64,000 nt of DNA from positions 17,437,763 to 17,501,762 of the forward strand of contig OX463865.1 of the NCBI GenBank assembly GCA_949825065.1, read 5' to 3'. Made by a program: the position numbers and the translations under genes. Positions 52,670 through 62,765 of the stretch are shown here, piece after piece (the stretch's first letter is position 1; each line of letters opens with the position of its first letter). This DNA comes from Odontocerum albicorne. Lineage: Eukaryota > Arthropoda > Insecta > Trichoptera > Odontoceridae. Under the pieces are notes generated by a model, which worked only from the letters and a program-made list of their open reading frames with translations, had not been told where the DNA came from and made no database searches.

Positions 52670-53150
52670 TTATCAAACACTGTTTATTTCACTTTTTGTA
52701 ACGGTATAACTCTATATACTATATGCTGAAAAACATCTGGTGTCCCCGTGGCTGGGTTCGCCCTATATTGGTGGGGTGTATCTTGGCCGAGGGGATGCTA
52801 TCAGATGAGCCCAGACCTTTTGATAGCTTCTGTATTTAATGTATTATCTGCAATTTATGTGTTTTAGAAGTGTTATTTAAATAGAATCTGTACATACTAT
52901 GTTGCTATCAAGAAACCTATTATTTATATTTATTTAACTCTACCGGTTTCAAGGCTTTCACCTCATCATCAGGGGGGCACAAACAAGACTTGTTTGTGCT
53001 CCCCGGATGATGAGGGGAAAGCTTTGAAACCGGTAGGGTTATACCGTTACAAAAATGGAATAAACAGTGTTTGATAAAACAAATTACAATGCCTTTAAAC
53101 CTCTTCAATGTTAATTAATACTTTAACTATAAACAATATATTTATTTGTA
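52670..53150. mobile_element. Family P inverted pair, interrupted by family D
   Basis: Left arm AACACTGTTTATTTCACTTT to ACGGTATAACTCTA, then the family D insert. The left arm resumes at CTCTACCGGTTTCAAGGCTT and meets the right arm (AAAGCTTTGAAACCGGTAGG, GTTATACCGTTACAAAAATG) at about 52988. Confidence 0.85.
52715..52935 (+). mobile_element. Family D, complete copy with 7-bp target-site duplication
   Basis: 221 bases from TATACTATATGCTGAAAAAC to the T/A-rich end TTATATTTATTT, flanked by AACTCTA at 52708-52714 and 52936-52942. It includes CATCTGGTGTCCCCGTGGCT, ATATTGGTGGGGTGTATCTT and TACTATGTTGCTATCAAGAA. No coding. The AT-rich tail and duplication fit a retroposon. Confidence 0.8.
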
Positions 53151-53154
53151 TTCT

Positions 53155-53570
53155 GCATTGTTTTATTTGAGGTCACTACTGGTATCAAGTTTCCGTCTTC
53201 TTCGTCAGGTGAAGTCGAACTCGACTAAGTGTTTTATTTATTTAAATCAAATAAATATTTTATTTATTATACGAGCGATAAATAGGGAAGGTCAATAAAC
53301 AATCTCTGTTTGAGCTTAGGGCAAGTCCGTGACCGGAAAGATGCTGAAAATTTTCGGCAGGATAAAAAGGGTGTGGTGGGATAGTTAAAGATATAAAAAA
53401 AATGGTATGAAGTGATATGATCTTACTTTCTCAAGTTAAAAATAAATTTTATAGAAAATTTATGAAGACTGTACTTTGTTTAGCTGTTCCTCCGTTATAT
53501 CCAAAGGGCAGATGTCCACATAGTCCAAAATCGGAAAGAGCAGAGAAGATTAACTTTCGTTTTATATAAA
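53155..53570. other. Unassigned; a diverged family P-like end at 53155-53225
   Basis: TTTTATTTGAGGTCACTACT, GGTATCAAGTTTCCGTC and TTCGTCAGGTGAAG parallel the reversed family P motif (GGTTTCAAGG...CATCAGG). A similar variant sits at 57620-57700. Confidence 0.4.
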
Positions 53571-53571
53571 C

Positions 53572-53735
53572 AATCCGATCCGGAGGTTGCGAGTTCGATC
53601 CCCGCTAGAACCCAGATTTTTTAAAATAGTATTCCAGTCTGGTTTTCACTTAGGACCTATTAAAACATCTTTCTGGTTGGTTGGAAGCAATTGCCGCATG
53701 GCTAAAAACTCGCCAGCTAAAAAAAAAACAATCTA
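53572..53735 (+). mobile_element. SINE-A, B box, body and tail
   Basis: GATCCGGAGGTTGCGAGTTC and GATCCCCGCTAGAACCCAG (B box), body CCAGTCTGGTTTTCACTTAG, tail GTTGGTTGGAAGCAATTGCC and GCTAAAAACTCGCCAG. The A-box half is missing. Confidence 0.75.
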
Positions 53736-53823
53736 AGATTCGCTAAGCTGTAAGCTTGAAAAGTAAAAACTGATTCATAATATATAATAACTTTCGCAGT
53801 GCGACGTTCATTGGCGTTCATTC

Positions 53824-53900
53824 ATTTTTCGATAAGTGCAACAATAGCAAGAGACTGAAACGGATTCAGTCTCTTGCTATTGTTGCACTTATCGAAAAAT
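53824..53900. repeat. Perfect 36-bp inverted repeat with 5-base loop
   Basis: Arms 53824-53859 and 53865-53900 are exact complements (ATTTTTCGATAAGTGCAACA inward; loop ACGGA). No mismatch, no related sequence elsewhere in the window. Confidence 0.95.
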
Positions 53901-54059
53901 TCGCATTAGCTGAGCATGGGCAGCGCGACGTTTTTGGCTTCTTCTGTTGCTTGTCTCTCACTCTGTTACCTCCGATAGTTACACATATACCATATTCAGC
54001 GTATTTTGATCTTCTTTTGTTTAGATCCATTCCTCTTTATTTAATTAAACTGTTAGAGA

Positions 54060-54312
54060 ATTTGTAATTTATTTTTATCAAATACTGTTTATTCCACTTT
54101 TTGTGACGGTATAACCCTACCGGTTTCAAGGCTTTCACCTCATCTTCAGGGGAGCGCAAACAAGACTTGTTGACTCCCCTGAAGATGAGGTGAAAGCCTT
54201 GAAACCGGTAGGGGTATACCGTCACAAAAAAGTGGAATAAACAGTGTTTGATAAAAATAAATTACAATGTATTTAAACCTCCACAACGTTAATGCCTTAA
54301 CTATAAACAACA
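54060..54312. mobile_element. Family P inverted pair
   Basis: Left arm AATACTGTTTATTCCACTTT, TTGTGACGGTATAACCCTAC; right arm AAACCGGTAGGGGTATACCG, TCACAAAAAAGTGGAATAAA and the tail to CTATAAACAACA. The cleanest palindromic copy. Both arms have the GTC/GAC variant after TACC. Confidence 0.9.
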
Positions 54313-54617
54313 TATTAGAAAATTATTTATTTATTTAAAGACAAATATATACCATACCATACTAAATCATAACTATGATGTTCATAATTCAAACGTAAAT
54401 ATCAAACACTCATTATGACAACATCCATTCTTAAATACGGACGTAAGTACAACCGATTTTAGAGTGTTTCATTACACTTACAAATAATGCGTAATCGCCT
54501 GCTTTGGTTTGAACACATAACTCGCATGTCTGAATAAAGACTCTCAAGAAATATCATCTGACCAAAAGCGGAAGTAGGCACAGTGGACAGCGCAGTACAT
54601 ATAAGAACGTATAGTAT

Positions 54618-54789
54618 CCGGCGGTAAGTAATACACATCGGGCTTAAGAAAAAGACTGTCGCTTTGTACAGCGTCGTCTCTGTCGCACGATGCGCTAATA
54701 GTCCGTCGGGACTGTTAGCGCATCGTGTGACAGAGACGACACTGTACAAAGCGACAGTCTCTTTCTTAAGCCCGATGTGTATTACTTAC
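54618..54789. mobile_element. MITE-H, compact palindromic copy
   Basis: CCGGCGGTAAGTAATACACA, TCGGGCTTAAGAAAAAGACT, GTCGCTTTGTACAGCGTCGT, CTCTGTCGCACGATGCGCTA, with the complementary arm in reverse order to GTGTATTACTTACCACC. About 80-base arms with few mismatches; no coding. Confidence 0.9.
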
Positions 54790-54884
54790 CACCACAACAT
54801 GAGACGCTTAAAAACTTGAATGTTCATCACAACTGGGGACAAATGACGCAAATCTGTTGTATTCGTATTTTAAAACACTTTTGT

Positions 54885-54990
54885 TAAATACAGTACAATC
54901 TAGTAGGTTCATTACCTTATGGCCATCATCTTCTAACTAACAACAGAGAATGTGTTGACTAAGCCTGGAGAAAAAACAATATTGGAACGT
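54885..54990 (-). mobile_element. SINE-A tail fragment, diverged
   Basis: TACAGTACAATCTAGTAGGT, TCATTACCTTATGGCCATCA and TCTAACTAACAACAGAG. Confidence 0.55.
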
Positions 54991-56240
54991 TTATTTTAGA
55001 AATAATACGTATCAACGGTAATTAACCCTTGCCGATCTGTGAACGGACAAGAGTGACCAAGACGTATATTTTATTTAATTTCTCGAAATATACTGCTTGC
55101 AGGGTCTTCATACTTTATGTATTCCTCATCGAAACCTCTATGATTTGAATGATGTCATTACGAAATAAAATCATTAATAAATATCAACAGAAATGAATGA
55201 TATTAAATCGAGAACTGACGAAATGTCAAAACACTCCGTATGACTCATTCTTTTTTGACAGTTAATATTTTACGAGTACATTCGTTTCAGGGATTGGTTA
55301 CCAGTTTCATCAAACACCTGTGTGTTTAGTACATAGAATAGAAACAAAAGTTATTTCGTGCCCCAATTGCGATAGACTTTCTTCACAGGATTAAATTTGG
55401 ATTTTATGATATGTTTGTCCTATTTTCAAATTTTGACCTATTTTCAAAGTGTTTATATTTTCCAAATGGCATATTTTATTGATTTGAATTTCGTGTTTGT
55501 TTTTATATTATTATTTTTGAATTGATATATTCATTTTGTATTTTGTTAATACGTTAATTATTGTCTTAATTCGAATTATATTTTTATTGCCAAAAAATAC
55601 ACGCTACATTTTATTGTATAATTTTATGATTTTTTTTTTAAAAGGTTGGAGACCTCTTTTCAGTCATGCGCATTCTGAACGTTGCGCAGACCGAACGACG
55701 CAGTGGGAAAATGATATTCTTATAGAAATGTCACCTCTCTGTTTCAACTCTTATTTTATCATTTCTTACACTTATTTTATATTATTCGACATTTTATTAC
55801 ATAATAAAATGATGTTTATAGCTAATTACAAAAAAAAACTAACTAACCGTTACTGGCGTAATTTTTTAGCACAGTAAGGGAAGTGTTAAACACGCAAGCC
55901 CCCCCCCCTCATTGGAACGATGATGTCTTACAGACGTCATCATGTATTACGGGTCCATAACATGTTCGTGATTTAGAAAAAACTAAGAACGTCTTATCCG
56001 CACCGCTTGGATTAACAGCAGGGCTTAGACTCTATATTGGAAAGGTCCACATGTATTGAGACCCCTTTGGAGAGAGGAGGTTCTTCTGAATAGCCCCACG
56101 AGAAGAGGCCGAGCAATATTGCCTAGAGTTGGAGGAGTCACCTCTTCGGTCTACACTTTACCAACCCTAAGATTTCCATACTTTTATAATAAGGGAACCC
56201 CTTTAAACAATACGTGTTACATAAATATTTTTTTTTATTC
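54991..56240. other. Mostly unassigned
   Basis: An ORF of 113 codons (55536-55877) and another of 83 (56056-56307) have no recognised domain. TATTCGACATTTTATTACAT near 55785 resembles 49648-49680, so a dispersed repeat is present. A C run sits near 55900. Confidence 0.35.
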
Positions 56241-56247
56241 AAAAAGT

Positions 56248-56540
56248 TTTACCAACTTAACGAAGAAGCCAAACTACGCAAGGGTATTTATTTATTATTT
56301 TTTTTAACCTGGCGAGTTTATTGCCATGTGGTAATCTCTTCCAACCAACCAGAAAGATGTTTTTTTATAGGTCCTAAGTGTTAATTACCAACTTAACGAA
56401 GAAGCCAAACTACGCAAGGGTATTTATTTATTTATTTATTATTTTATTTTTTTAACCTGGCGAGTTTATTGCCATGTGGCAATCTCTTCCAGCCAACCAG
56501 AAAGATGTTTTTTTATAGGCCCTAAGTGTTAACCAGACTG
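56248..56540. repeat. About 140-bp tandem duplication including a SINE-A tail
   Basis: ACCAACTTAACGAAGAAGCC through CAAGGGTATTTATTTATT, AACCTGGCGAGTTTATTGCC and AAGATGTTTTTTTATAGG occurs twice (from about 56248 and 56389). The second copy leads into a SINE-A body and head. Confidence 0.88.
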
Positions 56541-56632
56541 GAATCCTATTTAAAAAAATCTGGGTTCCAGCGGGGGTCGAACCCGCAACCTCCGGATCGG
56601 CAGACAAGTGTATTACTACCAGGCCACGGAGC
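56450..56632 (-). mobile_element. SINE-A copy, full length
   Basis: Minus strand: CTCCGTGGCCTGGTAGTAAT (A-box region), GGAGGTTGCGGGTTCGACCC (consensus-like B box), CCAGATTTTTTTAAATAGG, CCAGTCTGGTTAACACTTAG, then the tail to CAATAAACTCGCCAGGTT and poly-A. The tRNA-like part is well preserved, but I see no closed acceptor stem. Confidence 0.85.
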
Positions 56633-56639
56633 TAAGTAT

Positions 56640-57185
56640 AATTTGATAAATAACATTTTATAGAATGGTGTATAATATATTCTTCTTCAGAATTCCTCCT
56701 TTTTCGCAGATTGGCGATCATGACGACTGTCTTGAAATTTGATAATAATACAATTTTTATAAGTTCTTCAACGATTTATCCACACTTTTGTGCCTTAATT
56801 TTTCTCCTATGTTATGTTGGGTTATTTATAACAAAGTATTGTTCTGTTTCCATAAGATTAATTTGATACTGAACATGGTTATAGCAATCAAATAGTGACA
56901 GTTGACAATATGGCTGCCGTGTGAACTAGTGATGTGACACGTTGCTAGAGATGTGACACATTACTAGTGATGTGACATCTAACATAGCACTCTGCGTTAT
57001 CAGTTCAATGATATCATGTTTTCCTCTTCGTATTGTATATCTAAAAGTTATTCTAACTTTCTCTTTTTACTGATGAATAATACTTCTCTACATTTTTTTA
57101 TCTGTTTCAAGATGTCGTTATTACGGACTTCGTCGACTTATGACACTCTCAGCATTCGACGATAGCACAATATTTAAAAAACTTT
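56640..57185. other. Unassigned, with one arm of an inverted duplication at 56830-56965
   Basis: TATTGTTCTGTTTCCATAAG, ATACTGAACATGGTTATAGC and AATATGGCTGCCGTGTGAAC match 58032-58170 in reverse. TGATGTGACAC-like phrases repeat at 56930-56985. Confidence 0.65.
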
Positions 57186-57186
57186 T

Positions 57187-57545
57187 AATTTAAGTAGTGG
57201 TCCTAGTCAATTTAAGTAGTGGTCCTAGTCAATTTAAGTAGTGACCCTAATCAATTTAAGTAGTTGTCCTAGTCAATTTAAGTAGTGACCCTAATCAATT
57301 TAAGTAGTGGCCCTAGTAAATTTAAGTTGTGGACCTAGTCAATTTAAGTAGTGGCACTAGTCAATTTAAGTAGTGGCCCTAGTCAATTTAAGTAGTGGCA
57401 CTAGTCAATTTAATTAGTGGCCCTAGTCAATTTAAGTAGTGACCCTAGTCAATTTAAGTAGTGGCCCTAGTCAATTTAAGTAGTGACCCTAGTCAATGTA
57501 AGTAATGGCCCTAGTCAATTTAAGTAGTGGCCCTAGTCAATTTTT
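57187..57545. repeat. 22-bp tandem repeat, 16 copies
   Basis: Unit AATTTAAGTAGTGGCCCTAG plus TC. Confidence 0.97.
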
Positions 57546-57724
57546 TTATTGATTCAGAAAAGACGTTTATTTCACTTAAATGTTTTATTCGATGGATTAA
57601 ATAAAACGTTTATTTTTTTATTTTGCATTCAGCACTGTTTTATTTGAGTACACAACCGGTTTCAAAGACCTCTGTCTTCCTAGTCAGGTGAATATAAACT
57701 AAAATATGTCTAAAATGTATTTTT

Positions 57725-58560
57725 TCAATTTTGTAATTTGTTTTATCAAACACTGTTTATTCCACTTTTTTGTAACGGTATAACGCTACCGGTTTCAAGG
57801 TTTTCACCTCATCATGAGAGGACCACAAACAAGACTGAATTATGTTCGAACTGGTACCGAGTTACACGCTTCTAACTGTAAACCTTCGGGTTGGTGACTA
57901 TGGGTAGAGTGAGGGAGGAGACAACCTCAGCGAGCAGCGGCAAGATTCTTGGAATATATGTGTTTTTCAGATGTTCACCCCGATGCACTGACTTAGACAT
58001 TTCTAAGGCCTCTAATCAGATTTGAGGCCCTATTTTAAATCAGTGTCACATCTCTAGCAACGTGTCATATCACTAGTTCACACGGCAGCCATATTGTCAC
58101 CTGTCACTGGTTGATTATTATAACCATGTTCAGTATCAAATAAAACTTATGGAAACAGAACAATACTTTTCAGATGTTCACCCCGATGTACTAAACTAGA
58201 AATTTCTAGGGCATCTAATCAGATTAGAGGCCCTATTTTAAATCAGGGCATCGGAGTAAACATCTGGCAAACATATATATTCCAAGAATCTCGCCGCTGC
58301 TCGCTGAGGTTGTCTCCTCCCTTCCTCCACCCACAGTCCCCAACCCGAATGTTCACCGTTAGAAGCGTATATGTCGGTACCAGTTCAAACAGAATTCAGT
58401 ATTGTTTGTGCTCCTCTGATGATGAGGTGAAAGCCTTGAAACCGGTAGGGTTATACCGTTACAAAAAGTGGAATAAACAGTGTTTGATAAAACAAATTAC
58501 AGTGTCTTTTAACCTCCACAATGTTAATGCCTTAATTATAAATAATATATATTTTCAATT
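57725..58560. mobile_element. Family P, long form with an inserted spacer
   Basis: Left arm from AACACTGTTTATTCCACTTT to CAGATGTTCACCCCGATGCA. Right arm from AAACATCTGGCAAACATATA through GTTAGAAGCGTATATGTCGG to CCTTGAAACCGGTAGGGTTA and the tail. The centre holds two direct copies of TTTTCAGATGTTCACCCCGA...CCCTATTTTAAATCAG around 58032-58170. A 127-codon ORF (58310-58693) runs through the right arm without recognised domains. Confidence 0.8.
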
Positions 58561-58960
58561 TTTAATAGGTACAGGAGAGGGGAGGGTAGTAGTGACTATT
58601 AAGGGATGGAGAGTAGGCAGGCCTCAAAAGTATGACTTTTGTACGGGAACCATATTTAGTAGAGGACGATTATTGAAATTAACTTGGTTTTAATAATGCT
58701 GAGACTAAATTTAACTCTTTTTAGAGAATTTCTAAGTTGCCCAGCTGCAATCTCCCTGACTCGTGTGCAAAATCCGCAAACCACAATCGATATCAAATTA
58801 ATAATAAGTTATTAGCGAAATCCGAAAAGTTGTTATTTAAAAATTTCAAATGTTCCCTAACTCTTTTTTCAGTTTATTTTGGGCTTGCCTATATAAAAAT
58901 ATGAACAGTCATTGCGTTCAAATGTATAAACTCCAGATTGGGTCAGTTTACTTTCAATAT
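58561..58960. other. No recognised feature
   Basis: Unassigned. Confidence 0.4.
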
Positions 58961-58963
58961 TGA

Positions 58964-59166
58964 TTTTTGAAACGTACAGTTTATAAATAACTAATGTTGT
59001 TTGAAACGGACAGTTTATAAATAACAAATGTTGTTTGAAACGGAAAGTTTAGAAATAAATTATGTTTTTTTTAAACGTACAGTTTATAAATAACTAATTT
59101 TGTTTGAAACGTACAGTTTATAAATAACAAATGTTTTTTTGAAACGCACAGTTTATAAATAACTAA
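58964..59166. repeat. About 34-39 bp tandem repeat, five to six copies
   Basis: Unit TTGAAACGTACAGTTTATAA, ATAACTAATGTTG with variable T runs. Confidence 0.92.
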
Positions 59167-59655
59167 CGTTTTTTTTAATTGCTGTTCGTATTAAGCCAAT
59201 GATGGTGCGAGATTTAATGTATAATGTCTGACAAAGGGATGATAATGATGCTGCAAGATCAGATAACATTTCTTTAAGTCTCAAGACTGGATTAACAAAA
59301 AAAAATCTCTCCAGTATCTCTTGAGGCACAAGAAACAAATTGTGCCACAGTTGACCGGCCGATTCCCTAGTCCATCCATTGCATTATCCGATTCATTGCA
59401 CACGTTTCTCCTCCATAAATATCCCAGATAAGCTGGTATCTTGCCGGTTTACTGTATTGTATTTACAAATTGACTAGATTTGTTTTGATTTAATCTCAAC
59501 TGTTCTCTTAACAATGTCAAAAAAATTTACGCTGGCGACCGTCGTTTCCATGTTGTTAAAATATTTGTCTTTCAACCGAAGGGTTGGGCTCGATTCTTGA
59601 TAGTACCCAAAATATTTCACGTGTAGTTTTTTTTAACCCTTCCTTACTAGCACAC
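59167..59655. other. No recognised feature
   Basis: Unassigned. Confidence 0.4.
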
Positions 59656-59845
59656 ATTGCTTCTAAAAACTTTAATATCTCTATAAATATAATAATACTG
59701 GGTTTAGATTTTAGGTATTCCTCCGTAATACATTTACGCATTGAATGAAAAAATAATATTAATAATAATTAGCACTTATCGGCCACATCAGAGATATTTT
59801 GTGAAAATCGGAAATAAATTCACCAATACAATCAAACGTGTGCCA
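59656..59845 (+). repeat. Dispersed repeat without the 21-bp array
   Basis: Matches 38513-38698 (TGCTTCTAAAAACTTTAATA, GCACTTATCGGCCACATCAG, CAATCAAACGTGTG). Here it continues into CCAGTGTGTGACGTAG, not into an array. Confidence 0.88.
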
Positions 59846-60355
59846 GTGTGTGACGTAGATATATTCATTCTAATAAAACCTCTATGGGTGAGGAAGCGAC
59901 GCTATTCACGTCTCACTCTCACTCTACATCGGTATATGGGAACACAAGAAATAGAATCTCATTTCACAGTTGTTTCTTCCTTCGAGGTATAACATACACA
60001 GTGGTAATGTTCCGAGTTCCATCTCAGTACCTCGCGGGCATTCATACAAGGTGGTCTCTGCGTTCGTTTTGTGAACGTCGGCCGATGTTTTTTTCATGTT
60101 TTCAGCAATTAAATTTCAATTATTATAACTTTTGACTTCAAATTTAATTAATTTAAGCAATTGGCTATGAATATTCTTATTTTAAATCGCTCATTTTTAC
60201 ATGTGTATTGAATAATACAATACACAGCACCGGAACGCGTGATTTTTTTTAACACCGGAAGGGAAAGGTTAATAGCAATAAAAAAAAACAAATTAAGCAT
60301 AGTTTAAACAGAAAACTCCACAAGGGCGTTCTAAATCGGAAATTGAATTTACTTA
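59846..60355. other. No recognised feature
   Basis: Two overlapping 83-codon ORFs (59741-59992, 59884-60135) have no recognised content. Confidence 0.35.
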
Positions 60356-60359
60356 TTTT

Positions 60360-60640
60360 GAAATTTTAAAAATAAACAAATGTAACGTCATCACACAGTT
60401 TCCCCCTTGGGGTAGGCAATGAGAACAGAGCTTCAGACTTTCTATTAAAATATCATTCACTTGATCCAACCATACCTTCCTTGATCTTCCTCTACCACGC
60501 CTTTTACTAACATTTGTACTGCATATTTCTTGGAAGCCTTTCTTCATTCATTCGTTCCACATGCCTTAATAATCTCCGAGTGCTCTTCTAAGATCACACT
60601 CATCCCGTACTCACTTCATTCTTATCATGCACGCATTTCT
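60360..60640 (-). pseudogene. LINE ORF C-terminus, strongly decayed
   Basis: On the minus strand RRLLRHVERMNEERLPRNMQ in one frame is followed, after stops, by KRRGRGRSRKVWLDQVNDIL in another. This is the RLL-HVERM-EERL ... RGRGRPRK-WLDQVNDIL arrangement at the end of RTE-like LINE proteins. At least one frameshift and several stops. Confidence 0.65.
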
Positions 60641-60717
60641 ACAACATTTATTCAATCCTTTCAGTCATTTTCTTCACCCACGTTTCAAGTTCATACATCA
60701 AAGATAGTATTTAAATA

Positions 60718-61266
60718 AAGGGTATTTCAAATTGAGCGGTTTTTTTTTAATTCTTGGATAAAACACAGCTGGCGTCGCGAACTTACCTGGGTCTTGTGAC
60801 ATTTGAGAAATGTAATGTATGACATTTATAAAAATGGAGTCGTATACAATACAAGAACGCGTTCAAAATGTTGAATTATTTTATGTATTGTAATCTCCGG
60901 AAACGGTTATGTTAATTGCCCACCAAGATCATGTGATCTGACACCGTTGGACTATTTTCTCTGGGGTCACGTGAAAAGCCAGGTCTATAAGAATGACCCC
61001 CAATCAATTCCTGAGCTGAAGGACGAAATTATTCGCGTTATTGGTGAGTTAAAACCGCAGTTATGCCAAAATATCATCGAAATTTTTGACAAAAGAGTGG
61101 ACATCTGTGGAGCTGCAAGAGGTAGACATTTGGCGGATATTGTTGTTTGTGTTTAAATATCTTACATTATACTTGAATGACCAATAAAAAAAAATTTGAA
61201 ATCAAAGCAAATTGTGTGTTTTATTCAAAAAGTAATTTAAAAAACCGCTCAATTTGAAAGACCCTT
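60718..61266 (+). mobile_element. Tc1/mariner-type internal-deletion derivative, complete
   Basis: Inverted repeats AAGGGTATTTCAAATTGAGC and, at the right end, GCTCAATTTGAAAGACCCTT, with TA on each side (60716-60717, 61267-61268). 549 bases. It retains the first codons of a transposase, MESYTIQERVQNVELFYV, fused to the C-terminus; the central part with two catalytic residues is gone. It could be moved only in trans. Confidence 0.88.
60916..61156 (+). pseudogene. Tc1/mariner-family transposase C-terminal remnant
   Basis: Translation: PPRSCDLTPLDYFLWGHVKS, then QVYKNDPQSIPELKDEIIRV and ICGAARGRHLADIVVCV and a stop. The DLTPLDYFLWG motif carries the last acidic residue of the DDE/D centre; the C-terminal helix and RGRHL end are typical. 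Upstream catalytic parts are deleted. The best-preserved of three copies (others at 6561 and 48416). Confidence 0.85.
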
Positions 61267-61446
61267 TACTATTGTTAATTTTCATTTTAGAAGATTTTAA
61301 TAATATCCGATTTGAGTGTATATATTTAAGTGCCCCATTGACTTTGTTTCCCTTCGTAACTTTTCCACAGTCTCAGAAACTACGCTCTAAATAACACAAT
61401 TCCTTAACATGCTCGTATCTTTCATTCAATTCAATTCACCCTTCTT

Positions 61447-61597
61447 TTAAAGCTCCACAAGGGAGCATAGGGAGGCCACCAGTCTTCTCCATTCAGAGCG
61501 GTTTTGGGCGGTGTTGGTAATCTCCCTCCACGACATTCCTAACGCTCTGACTTCCTTGTCATAGGAACGGTACACCGTGAGAGAGGGTCTTCCAGGC
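61447..61597 (-). pseudogene. RTE-type LINE ORF C-terminus
   Basis: Minus strand: RPSLTVYRSYDKEVRALGMS, then WREITNTAQNRSEWRRLVAS and LCSLVEL before a TAA. The W-E...A-DR--WR-LV--LC pattern is the standard end of RTE-like LINE proteins. It lies directly upstream of, and opposite to, the RT fragment at 61632; the two are probably separate insertions. Confidence 0.8.
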
Positions 61598-61631
61598 TTT
61601 CATTACTTACCCATAAATCATATTTTCTTAC

Positions 61632-62765
61632 CCTTTCATAGTTTTCAAGACTGTAGAGTTCAACATTGATACATACCACCTCTTCATAGACTTTAAGGCT
61701 GCCTACGACACGGTCAATAGGACAAAACTCTATGAAGCTATGGCTGAATTTAATATTCCTGTCAAACTCATTAACCTAGTCAGGCTTACAATGTCCAACG
61801 TTGAGTGCCGTGTCAGAGTGCAAAAGGATCTGTCTGAACCTCTTAAAACATTTAATGGACTTAGACAAGGAGATGCTTTGGCGTGTACGCTGTTTAATAT
61901 GGCTTTGGAAAAGGCCATTAGGGATAGCGGCATACAAACAACAGGCCATATATTCAGTAAATCTGTGCAGCTCCTGGCCTATGCAGATGACATTGACATC
62001 ATAGCGAGGTCGGAGCATGAACTTATAAATGCCTTCCGAGCACTAGCAGCATCAGCAAAAAACCTAGGCTTAGTAGTCAGTGAGACCAAAACAAAATATA
62101 TGCCCGTAAATGGACGCCAAAACCCAATAAGTCTACAAATAGACAACTTTACCTTCCAAACCGTTTCTGAATTTGTGTATCTCGGTACCATGGTGACAAG
62201 TAAGAACGATGTTTCCACTGAAATAAATCGAAGATTAATAGCTGCAAACCGATGCTATTTTGGACTGCAGAGGTACATGAAATCACGACATCTCTCTAGA
62301 AAAACCAAAACTCTACTTTATAAAACACTCATCCGACCTGTGCTCACCTATGGCTCAGAATGTTGGACTCTAAGTAGAGTGGACATGAGGGCTCTAGGGA
62401 CATTTGAGAGGAAGATTCTACGCAAAATATATGGCCCCATTTGCAATAACGGAGAATGGCGTATCAGGTATAATCAGGAGCTGTACGGTCTGTATGGAGA
62501 CCCTACCATAACACAAGAGATTTTAATTGGGAGACTCAGGTGGGCTGGACACGTGCAGCGAATGAGTGAGGAAGACATTCCGAGAAGGCTCTTGAATGGC
62601 ACACCGGGGGGTCGAAGAAAGCCAGGAAGGCCGAAGCTTCGATGGCTGGATGGTGTCAATAGGGATGCGCAGCTCATTGGCATCCAGAACTGGCGAACAG
62701 CAGCACAGGACCGCCAGTCATGGAGGCGTGCTTTAAAGGAGGCCAAGACCCGACCTGGGTTGTAG
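61632..62765 (+). CDS. RTE-type LINE reverse transcriptase, partial but open
   Basis: An uninterrupted reading frame of 377 codons, the longest credible coding sequence here. Catalytic blocks in order: LFIDFKAAYD (motif A, first Asp), GLRQGDALACTLFNMALE (motif B), LLAYADDIDIIAR (motif C, YADD with the catalytic Asp pair), ETKTKYM (motif D), then EFVYLGTMVT and RLRWAGHVQRM, and at the end GRPKLRWLDGVNRDAQ and WRRALKEAKTRPGL before TAG. The product would copy RNA into DNA at a nicked target. The endonuclease domain and the RT fingers upstream are missing, so the insert is 5' truncated and has no native start; the first Met (61740) lies after motif A. The intact frame suggests a young insertion. 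Confidence 0.92.
   Translation, partial: PFIVFKTVEFNIDTYHLFIDFKAAYDTVNRTKLYEAMAEFNIPVKLINLVRLTMSNVECRVRVQKDLSEPLKTFNGLRQGDALACTLFNMALEKAIRDSGIQTTGHIFSKSVQLLAYADDIDIIARSEHELINAFRALAASAKNLGLVVSETKTKYMPVNGRQNPISLQIDNFTFQTVSEFVYLGTMVTSKNDVSTEINRRLIAANRCYFGLQRYMKSRHLSRKTKTLLYKTLIRPVLTYGSECWTLSRVDMRALGTFERKILRKIYGPICNNGEWRIRYNQELYGLYGDPTITQEILIGRLRWAGHVQRMSEEDIPRRLLNGTPGGRRKPGRPKLRWLDGVNRDAQLIGIQNWRTAAQDRQSWRRALKEAKTRPGL

Noticed and set aside
53824..53900. microRNA precursor
   Set aside because: Arms are perfectly complementary with a 5-base loop; animal pre-miRNAs normally have mismatches and larger loops. No supporting conservation is visible.
56565..56632. A genuine tRNA gene on the minus strand
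   Set aside because: Good A and B boxes, but no closing acceptor stem that I can find. The sequence continues into the SINE-A body and tail, as in the other copies.
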